DNA of 64,000 nucleotides from Bacteroidales bacterium (GTDB lineage Bacteria; Bacteroidota; Bacteroidia; Bacteroidales; VadinHA17), in contig JAOZPG010000007.1 in the NCBI GenBank assembly GCA_029932855.1, forward strand, positions 34,517 through 98,516, given 5' to 3'. The translations under genes and the position numbers were made by a program. Shown here in pieces: positions 56,972 through 64,000 of the stretch. Below the pieces are notes generated by a model that had not been told where the DNA came from, did no database searches, and worked only from the letters and a program-made list of their open reading frames with translations. The first letter of the stretch is position 1. The number at the start of each line of letters is the position of its first letter.

Positions 56972-59900
56972 GTGAAGATAGTGCTGCTGACGGTGATAAT
57001 ACTGTCTGCAACAATAATTCTTCTGTTAAGAAACCCCGGCGTTCAGTCGTGGATGGTAAAGAGCTTAATGGAAAAAGCCACCAATACCATCCCCGGCAGA
57101 TTTTATGTAGATCATGTTGAAATTAAATTCTTTAACAGATTGCAGCTGTCAAAGTTGTACATTGAAGATATACATGGCGACACCCTTCTTTATGTACCTG
57201 AACTCACTGCCAATATAAAACATATTAACAGGCGAAAGAATATTATTGATATTGGCAAACTGGTGCTAAAAGAGCCCCGGTTTAAGCTTAGTACGGACTC
57301 GAGCCTTACGATAAACCTCAGTTATTTCATAAATGAGCTAAAAAAAGAAAACAAAGATTCAACCGGCAGGTCGCTGGAACTAAGCATACATAAGATAGAA
57401 TATATCAATGCATATTTCTCACTGAAAAACAATTTCAGGAAAAATCGTCATGCAAGCATTGATTTTACAGATATGGAGCTTTACAACATAAATATGCAGG
57501 CATCTGAACTCCACACTATTGCCGGAGGTATCAGTCTTAATATAAAGCAACTGAGTTTCAGGGAAAAGTCGGGATTCGTTATCAATGAATTCAAATCAAA
57601 ATTACTGGTTCAAAAAAAGAGTCTGCAATTCCTCAATAACAGGATCAAAAGCTCAAACTCAGATATCACATCAGAAAAAGTGGCCTTTGAGTTCAATAAT
57701 TATAAAGACTTTAAAAACCTATATGAAAAGGTAAAACTATACATAATAATAAAAGATTCTGAGCTCGATTCCAGGGACCTGGCATACTTTGTGCCAGGAT
57801 TCTCATCCATTGAAGAAAAGGCACACATCTCAGGCTCTGCATATGGCAGATTATCTGGTTTCCATGGAAGGAATATACGCCTGGATTTCGATTCAAATAC
57901 ATCTATGGCCGGGAAATTTGATATTTCCGGACTTCCGGATATAGAGAATGCCTTCTTTTATATAAACATGCAGGAGCTGAATATAGGGGAATATGTTTTC
58001 GATGCAATGGAAAGAAACAATATTGTTGAAGACCCTGAAATATTAAGACTGGCTGAGCAACTGGGATATATCAGGTTCAAAGGAGTTTTCACAGGCTTTA
58101 TTGATGATTTTGTTAGTTACGGCAGCTTTAAATCCCACCTTGGTATTGCACATACCGATATCTCAATTGTGCCAGACAGCTCAAAGGCATTCAGCTTCAA
58201 GGGAAAACTGGACATTGCCGACTTTAATATTGGCAGTTATACTAAACTTGAAGATTATCTGGGAAGTATAGCAATGTCGGTGGGAGTAAAGGGATCATGG
58301 TCACCGGAAGCCGGTCTTAATTCCGAGATTGAAGGCATGATCAGGCAGCTGGAGTTTAATGATTATTATTACCGTAATATCGAACTGTCAGGCATTTATG
58401 CCCACAATTCATTTGACGGTAATATTGGAATTGATGAAGCAAACCTAAAACTTGATTTCCTGGGTCTTCTTGATTTCTCCTCCGATACACCTGAATTCGA
58501 CTTCAGCCTGAATATCCCCCATGCCAATCTTTATAAACTGCAGTTTATCCCTTCAGACTCCACAGCCGACCTGTCACTTTTGCTAACTGCCAACTTCATA
58601 GGAAACACATTAGATGATTTTAATGGCTCTATCAGGCTACTTAATTCAAGGATCAGTTCCAAAAACGAAGTACTGGAAGCATATAACTTCACCCTGGAAG
58701 CACATAATAAGCCCGACTCAAGCCGGGTATATCTGGAAACAGATTACCTTGATGCTGAATTGATAGGAAATTATAAATTCAGCCTGCTAAAACCCTCTTT
58801 AAGCTACCTGCAAACACTGTTCATACCCGGAAGCATTAAGTCATTTCCCGACACCACGGGCATTTACCAAAATAATTTCACATTCAACATACATTTCAGA
58901 AATACCGAGAAGATAAGCGATTTCTTTTTTCCCCATATAAGAATTGCCCCTGGCAGTACTATACATGGCATATTTAATCCTTCCGGCAAACAGATTACTA
59001 TGAAAGGAAACTCTGAGAGCCTGTTATTTAATGACAATGAGCTGGTCAATCCCGGCTTTATGCTGTCTTCAGAGAAAGTAAGCGAGATTGATCTGGGTTT
59101 CAAAACAGATGAGCTAATACTGCCACACCGCAAGCTTGTGCTTACTGAGCTCAGGGCAAACTCAAAACTAAAAAACGACTCTCTTAATCTTAATATGTTT
59201 TGGTCAAATGACGACAGCCTTCAATATCATGGAAATATAGATGTTCTGGCATTGTTTTCGGCCAACAAAGAATCCGGTGCCCTGCAAACAGACATACATA
59301 TTTCCCCGGGCACCATAATACATAAGGGAGACAACTGGCAACTAAATGAAGCTACAATAACCACAGACAGCAATTCAGTAAGGTTCAGGCATCTGGCTCT
59401 CACAAGCCACAACAAGATGCTGGCATTAAACGGAATAGTAAGTGAAAATCCCGAAGGCAGCCTTCTGATAACTGCCAGGGGATTAGACCTTTCCGGTGTC
59501 AACCTGCTAAACCATAAGCTTAAGCTTAAGGGGATATTTCAGGGTAATGCCACTGTTTCAGATCTGTACAAAGAGCCCAGGTTTATCTCGGATTTTTATT
59601 TCCGGGAGCTAAAGGTAAATAATGTAGGACTGGGAAATGTCAGTTTCAGCAGCGAATGGAATCATAATAACAATTCTATTATGCTGGAAGAGAATACAGA
59701 TATTGAAGGATTTTCCCCACTATCGGTTCAGGGCGAATATTTCCCAGGCAATAAAACTACTGAACTAAATATTAAGCTTGACAGCCTTGATCTCAATATC
59801 TTCAAACCTTTTGTTAAGGCCTTCTCATCCAGGCTACAGGGTGATATTTCTGGTAGTTTAAAACTAAAGGGTAAGATTAAGCAGCCTGTAATGTCGGGCA

Positions 59901-61417
59901 AGCTCAGTTTCAGGGATGCAGCACTGCTGATAGACATGATAAATACCAGCTACAATTTTAATGATGATGTGGATATATACAATAGTGATTTCCTGGTCAG
60001 CGATGTCACAGTTTACGACAGTCTGGGCAATACTGCTCATGCAAATGGTCATATATCGGCGCGAAATCTGAAAAAATTATTTATTGACCTTGATTTCCAG
60101 ACAGATGAAATGCTTATGCTTAATCTGGAGAAATGGCAGAACAAGTTCTTCTATGGTAATGTTGTAGGTTCGGGCAGCGTAAGTCTGAAAGGAACGACAG
60201 ACAATATTAAACTGGACATTGCAGGAAAGACAATGGGAAATTCAAGATTTTTTCTTCCTCTTGACAAGGAATATTCACGTCGCGAATCACATTATTTAAG
60301 CTTTATTAATACAAACGAATCGGAGAAAGAGGAGAAAGAACTAAAAAAGAATATACGCAATCCTAAAGAAATAGCCAAAACATCAAATGTTGACCTCAAT
60401 ATAAATCTTGAGACCACCCCCGAACTGGAAGCAACATTGTTTTTTGATCCTATGGCAGGAGGATCGCTTACAAGCAGAGGGATAGGCGAGCTGAAGGTGA
60501 GTTCAGGCAGTTCGGGAGATTTTAATATATTCGGTGAATATACTATTGACCAGGGAATTTATAATTTCAAGCTAAGCCACCTTATAAATAAGAAATTTGA
60601 AGTAAAAAACGGCAGCAGGATAACATTCACAGGTAATCCCCAAAATGCCAGACTGGATGTTGTTGCAATATATAAAGTAAGGACCTCTCTTTATAATCTT
60701 TATTATGATGAAGCCTACCGCAGAAGAATACCTGTAAACTGTGAAATATATCTTTCGGGAAAACTTGAATCGCCGGTCATCAGGTTTAACATAGACCTTC
60801 CCACTGCCGATGAAGACACAAAGTCAAGGCTTAAGAACACTATTAATACCGAAGAAGACCTTAGTAAACAGTTCCTTTCACTACTGATAATAAATAGTTT
60901 TCTCCCCGATCCGAATTATGCCCCCCCCGGCACATCACCCATAAAAACCGGTGCAGTGGAAGCCACCACGGCCGAACTACTATCATCCCAGCTTAGCAGC
61001 TGGATATCCCAGATAAGTAATGATTTTGATATTGGATTCCGTTACAGGCCGGGCGACCAGGTCTCCAGCCAGGAGATAGAGCTTGCCATAGCAACCCAGA
61101 TACTTAATGACAGGGTTTTGATAAATTCAAATATAGATGTGGGGGGAAACCAGTACACAAGCACCCAGGACCCGAATGAAATAGTAGGTTATGTATCTGT
61201 GGAAGTAAAGGTTGACAAAAGTGGAAAACTCAGGCTGAAAGCCTTTACCAGGCCAAATGATAAAATGATTTATGAAGAATCTACCAACTATGAAACAGGG
61301 ATTGGAATATTCTTCCGGGAGGAATTCGATTCCTTCGGTGAACTGCTTAAATCTTATTGGGACAAGCTTTTTAAGAAAAAAAATAATAAGGAAATCCCGG
61401 ATAAAAATACATCTTAA
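56972..61417 (+). CDS. tamB: translocation and assembly module protein TamB (DUF490)
   Basis: 1481-residue giant envelope protein with an N-terminal membrane anchor (LLTVIILSATIILLL) and a very long beta-strand-rich body, ending in the DUF490 domain (FNIFGEYTIDQGIYNFKLSHLINKKFEV to GFRYRPGD). TamB-like proteins bridge the periplasm and move phospholipids or help assemble outer-membrane proteins. The listed GTG start gives MKIVLL; the open frame extends upstream, and an ATT at 56951 would give a more typical beginning (IKKIFNIVKIVLL). No TamA is adjacent. Confidence 0.88.
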   Translation: MKIVLLTVIILSATIILLLRNPGVQSWMVKSLMEKATNTIPGRFYVDHVEIKFFNRLQLSKLYIEDIHGDTLLYVPELTANIKHINRRKNIIDIGKLVLKEPRFKLSTDSSLTINLSYFINELKKENKDSTGRSLELSIHKIEYINAYFSLKNNFRKNRHASIDFTDMELYNINMQASELHTIAGGISLNIKQLSFREKSGFVINEFKSKLLVQKKSLQFLNNRIKSSNSDITSEKVAFEFNNYKDFKNLYEKVKLYIIIKDSELDSRDLAYFVPGFSSIEEKAHISGSAYGRLSGFHGRNIRLDFDSNTSMAGKFDISGLPDIENAFFYINMQELNIGEYVFDAMERNNIVEDPEILRLAEQLGYIRFKGVFTGFIDDFVSYGSFKSHLGIAHTDISIVPDSSKAFSFKGKLDIADFNIGSYTKLEDYLGSIAMSVGVKGSWSPEAGLNSEIEGMIRQLEFNDYYYRNIELSGIYAHNSFDGNIGIDEANLKLDFLGLLDFSSDTPEFDFSLNIPHANLYKLQFIPSDSTADLSLLLTANFIGNTLDDFNGSIRLLNSRISSKNEVLEAYNFTLEAHNKPDSSRVYLETDYLDAELIGNYKFSLLKPSLSYLQTLFIPGSIKSFPDTTGIYQNNFTFNIHFRNTEKISDFFFPHIRIAPGSTIHGIFNPSGKQITMKGNSESLLFNDNELVNPGFMLSSEKVSEIDLGFKTDELILPHRKLVLTELRANSKLKNDSLNLNMFWSNDDSLQYHGNIDVLALFSANKESGALQTDIHISPGTIIHKGDNWQLNEATITTDSNSVRFRHLALTSHNKMLALNGIVSENPEGSLLITARGLDLSGVNLLNHKLKLKGIFQGNATVSDLYKEPRFISDFYFRELKVNNVGLGNVSFSSEWNHNNNSIMLEENTDIEGFSPLSVQGEYFPGNKTTELNIKLDSLDLNIFKPFVKAFSSRLQGDISGSLKLKGKIKQPVMSGKLSFRDAALLIDMINTSYNFNDDVDIYNSDFLVSDVTVYDSLGNTAHANGHISARNLKKLFIDLDFQTDEMLMLNLEKWQNKFFYGNVVGSGSVSLKGTTDNIKLDIAGKTMGNSRFFLPLDKEYSRRESHYLSFINTNESEKEEKELKKNIRNPKEIAKTSNVDLNINLETTPELEATLFFDPMAGGSLTSRGIGELKVSSGSSGDFNIFGEYTIDQGIYNFKLSHLINKKFEVKNGSRITFTGNPQNARLDVVAIYKVRTSLYNLYYDEAYRRRIPVNCEIYLSGKLESPVIRFNIDLPTADEDTKSRLKNTINTEEDLSKQFLSLLIINSFLPDPNYAPPGTSPIKTGAVEATTAELLSSQLSSWISQISNDFDIGFRYRPGDQVSSQEIELAIATQILNDRVLINSNIDVGGNQYTSTQDPNEIVGYVSVEVKVDKSGKLRLKAFTRPNDKMIYEESTNYETGIGIFFREEFDSFGELLKSYWDKLFKKKNNKEIPDKNTS

Positions 61418-61630
61418 TATCATTACAAATGTTTTACATATCCGGCTTCTTATAGTTTTTTATTCCCCTGTTCATAAATATTGGCAGATGTTTTAAAACA
61501 GAGCTGATTATTCCGGTATTTTTATTTTCTTTGCAAAATTCATTTAAACCAGATTATTAAGCTTAGGATTAAGAATCATGGATAAAGAAAATTAGAACTT
61601 TTTTAATACTCATAACTAAAAAATAAAATT

Positions 61631-63118
61631 ATGTTTATAGCAATGGTCGTTGTCTTTGTCCTGGGTTATACAGCAATAGCCCTCGAGCACCCTCTCAAAA
61701 TAGATAAAGCAGCATCTGCCCTTCTTATTGGGACCCTTACCTGGGTATTATATATTTTTGGCGTAGAGTCTATTCTACCCGGGAATGAGTCATTCTGGGA
61801 GTTCATGCATGAGCAGGGCTTTATGGCTGCACTTACAGCCAAAGAATACCTTGCTTATATTGAGCACGAAGGCTTTCTCGGTGTTCTTGGAAGTTCTGAA
61901 CTCAAAGACTTCCTCGATTCCAGCTTTATCTACAGTGGAAACATATTAAAAGCATACCAGGATTTTGTTGCCCACCACGAGCTTCTTCATCATCTCGCAG
62001 AGATATCAGAGATACTTTTCTTCCTCCTGGGAGCCATGACCATTGTGGAGATGATAGACCAGAACCAGGGATTCAAGGTAATTACCGACAGGATACAAAC
62101 AACCAATAAAGTGAAGCTGCTTTGGATAATAAGCTTTCTTACATTCTTCATGTCGGCTGCCCTTGATAACCTTACCACTACTATTGTTATGGTTGCCCTC
62201 CTGCGAAAGATCATTGCCGATCAGAAAACAAGATGGTTCTATGCTGCAATGGTAGTGCTTGCAGCCAATGCAGGAGGTGCATGGTCTCCTATTGGCGACG
62301 TAACAACCATAATGTTGTGGGTAAAGGGACAGGTAACAACTATTCCTATAATAAAGGATGTTTTCCTTCCCAGTCTTGTCACCATGATAGTTCCGTTGGC
62401 AATACTATCATTCTCGATGAAAGGAAATGTTGAAAGGCCTGCTGTAAAAGCTGAGAATGAAGAATTCACAACTCCCGGCCACAGGCTGTTTATACTTATC
62501 TGGGGTGTTTCAACCCTGCTCTTTGTTCCTGTATTCAAAACCTTCACCCACCTCCCCCCTTATATGGGAATGCTGCTGGGACTGGGGGTTTTATGGACAA
62601 TAACCGAGATCATTCACAGGGATAAGATAATAGGCATTAAAAAGAGACTTACTGTTTCAGGAGTACTCTCAAGGGTTGATGTACCCACTGTGCTGTTTTT
62701 TCTTGGTATTCTTTCTGCTGTAGCATCCCTTCAGTCGGCCGGACACCTTACTCTTATGGCTACATGGCTGGATGAAGTAACCCACCAGAACATTTACCTA
62801 ATTAACATTGGCATAGGTTTCTTATCTTCAGTAGTCGATAATGTACCTCTTGTGGCTGGAGCCATGGGCATGTACGATATTTCTGACCCAGGCTCAGTCG
62901 GAAAGGCAGCCTTTTTCATGGTTGACGGACAGTTCTGGCAGTTCCTTGCATTCTGTGCCGGAACAGGTGGAAGTTTACTTATTATTGGCAGCGCAGCGGG
63001 TGTAGCAGCAATGGGAATGGAAAAGATAGACTTTATCTGGTACCTAAAAAAAATAAGCCTACTGGCCCTTACAGGATACCTTGCAGGTGCAGCCACATAT
63101 TTTCTGATGTTTTCATAG
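61631..63118 (+). CDS. nhaD: NhaD-type Na+/H+ antiporter
   Basis: 495-residue inner-membrane antiporter of the ion transporter superfamily with about twelve helices. Signature stretches: HHLAEISEILFFLLGAMTIVEMID, MSAALDNLTTTIVMVALLRK, NAGGAWSPIGDVTTIMLW and SSVVDNVPLVAGAMGMYD, the paired discontinuous-helix motifs. The region between helices 1 and 2 (about residues 55-100) is longer than usual. It exchanges Na+ for H+ and would complement Rnf. The 213-bp upstream spacer shows no clear promoter. A terminator follows. Confidence 0.92.
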   Translation: MFIAMVVVFVLGYTAIALEHPLKIDKAASALLIGTLTWVLYIFGVESILPGNESFWEFMHEQGFMAALTAKEYLAYIEHEGFLGVLGSSELKDFLDSSFIYSGNILKAYQDFVAHHELLHHLAEISEILFFLLGAMTIVEMIDQNQGFKVITDRIQTTNKVKLLWIISFLTFFMSAALDNLTTTIVMVALLRKIIADQKTRWFYAAMVVLAANAGGAWSPIGDVTTIMLWVKGQVTTIPIIKDVFLPSLVTMIVPLAILSFSMKGNVERPAVKAENEEFTTPGHRLFILIWGVSTLLFVPVFKTFTHLPPYMGMLLGLGVLWTITEIIHRDKIIGIKKRLTVSGVLSRVDVPTVLFFLGILSAVASLQSAGHLTLMATWLDEVTHQNIYLINIGIGFLSSVVDNVPLVAGAMGMYDISDPGSVGKAAFFMVDGQFWQFLAFCAGTGGSLLIIGSAAGVAAMGMEKIDFIWYLKKISLLALTGYLAGAATYFLMFS

Positions 63119-63157
63119 AAAACTGAGTAATAATAAGCCTTTTCTGCCCTGCAGAAT

Positions 63158-63223
63158 GGCCCCTGCCTAAAATTAATCACTGTTGAATTTATTAAGGGCA
63201 GGGAGCCTGTTTCGTTTTTTTTT
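63158..63223 (+). terminator. intrinsic terminator after nhaD
   Basis: GGCCCCTGCC (63158-63167) pairs with GGCAGGGAGCC (63197-63207) with one bulge across a 29-nt loop, followed by TGTTTCG and nine T (63215-63223). Confidence 0.6.
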
Positions 63224-63254
63224 AATAGTTTTACATAAATAAAATTCAGATTTC

Positions 63255-63953
63255 ATGAGCGCATTATTCACACTTGCCCAGATACAATTAGCCGACACGG
63301 TACAGGCTGCAGATCAGGCAACAGAAATAACCCTTTCATACTGGAAACTTGCTTTCAAGGGTGGCTGGGTAATGATTCCCATACTTATTTTATCGGTAAT
63401 AGCTGTATTTATATTTGTTGAAAGATATTTTGTATTAAGATCCATTCAGCAGTCAGACACACAACTGATGAATAAGATAAAGGACAATATTCATGATGGA
63501 AAAATAGAATCGGCACTAGCCCTCTGCCAGGCACAGAACAGTCCCGATGCCAGGATGCTTGAGAAAGGAATAAGAATGATAGGCAGACCTATACGCGATG
63601 TTAATGCAGCCCTGGAGAATGTAGGTAAACTTGAAGTCTATAAGCTTGAGAAAGGATTGCCCACCCTGGCAACAGTAGCCGGCGGTGCCCCAATGATAGG
63701 TTTCCTTGGAACAGTAATGGGCATGATTATTGCTTTCTATGATATGGCCAACGCAGGGAATAATATTAATGTAGCGGTTCTTTCAAACGGGATATATACA
63801 GCTATGATAACAACGGTGGCCGGACTTATAGTTGGCATTATCGCATATTTTGGATATAATATACTGGTTGCAAAGGTAGAGAAAGTTGTTTTTACCCTTG
63901 AAGCCACAACATCGGGATTTATTGACCTTTTAAATGAACCCGTAAACGAATAG
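63255..63953 (+). CDS. exbB: MotA/TolQ/ExbB proton channel family protein
   Basis: 232 residues. An extracytoplasmic N-terminus precedes the first membrane helix (about 36-57, WVMIPILILSVIAVFIFVERYF), with two more helices in the second half: LPTLATVAGGAPMIGFLGTVMGMIIAFYDM and GIYTAMITTVAGLIVGIIAYFGYNILV. The GTVxGM and TTxxGL motifs mark the proton channel. It energises TonB-dependent outer-membrane receptors with ExbD, whose reading frame begins 28 nt later. Confidence 0.92.
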   Translation: MSALFTLAQIQLADTVQAADQATEITLSYWKLAFKGGWVMIPILILSVIAVFIFVERYFVLRSIQQSDTQLMNKIKDNIHDGKIESALALCQAQNSPDARMLEKGIRMIGRPIRDVNAALENVGKLEVYKLEKGLPTLATVAGGAPMIGFLGTVMGMIIAFYDMANAGNNINVAVLSNGIYTAMITTVAGLIVGIIAYFGYNILVAKVEKVVFTLEATTSGFIDLLNEPVNE

Positions 63954-63981
63954 AAAAGACCGCGACCAAATAGTAATTAAA

Positions 63982-64000
63982 ATGGCTATACAAAGCAGAA
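63982..64000 (+). CDS. exbD: start of ExbD/TolR-like gene, cut by the window edge
   Basis: An ATG 28 nt after exbB opens MAIQSR, the usual beginning of Bacteroidota ExbD proteins, and runs out of the window after 19 bases. The assignment rests on position after exbB and this short N-terminus. Confidence 0.55.

Overview
The window is a contiguous piece of a Bacteroidota chromosome, most like an anaerobic or facultative member of the Bacteroidales/Marinilabiliales side of the phylum. The basis is a short primary sigma factor without region 1.1, promoter elements of the TAnnTTTG type with a TTG box 20 nt upstream, almost complete absence of Shine-Dalgarno sequences, an Rnf operon in the order rseC-B-C-D-G-E-A, and lineage-typical small families (DUF5063, DUF2795, SiaC/DUF1987, an OstA/LptA-like protein, a TPR plus beta-barrel pair). 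The species cannot be named from sequence alone. Nearly everything is core genome; no prophage, insertion sequence, CRISPR array, tRNA or rRNA was seen.

Layout. 1-12.8 kb: a 15-bp tandem repeat array, enoyl-CoA hydratase, a secreted endonuclease/exonuclease/phosphatase-fold protein, uvrB, rpoD, an HtrA protease, dapF, a secreted S9-type hydrolase, an M28 peptidase and gyrB. 12.8-22.3 kb: an outer-membrane barrel translationally coupled to a 1014-residue TPR protein, ftsE, a polysaccharide deacetylase-like protein and mutS2. 22.3-25.1 kb: a three-gene module (membrane protein, winged-helix regulator, CreD) with matching 17-bp palindromes before the first and third genes. 25.1-35.6 kb: a prolyl oligopeptidase lipoprotein, an outer-membrane protein, an MFS transporter, an aldo/keto reductase, then rlmI-like, 3'-5' exonuclease, DUF5063 and recQ genes with a decayed porin-like pseudogene among them.

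35.7-45.5 kb: guaB followed by an envelope-biogenesis run (three SurA/parvulin-type periplasmic chaperones and an LptA/OstA-like protein), then DUF2795, a cobalamin adenosyltransferase coupled to an ABC ATPase, and an O-methyltransferase. 45.5-54.4 kb: recG preceded by a 51-bp tandem duplication, the complete Rnf complex, and a membrane-anchored DnaJ protein. 54.5-64 kb: an iron-sulfur APS reductase, a SiaC-type protein, tsaD divergent from tamB, an NhaD antiporter, and an ExbB homologue whose ExbD partner begins at the right edge.

Together the genes describe ordinary replication, repair and nucleotide housekeeping, strong investment in outer-membrane assembly (SurA-type chaperones, LptA-like, TamB, HtrA, CreD), and ion-gradient energetics (Rnf, NhaD, ExbB). 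I did not find a clearly new multi-gene defence or metabolic system. The signals most worth follow-up are the CreD module with twin palindromes, the canonical ribosome-binding site in front of rpoD in a genome that otherwise lacks them, the TPR/barrel pair, and several intergenic repeats.
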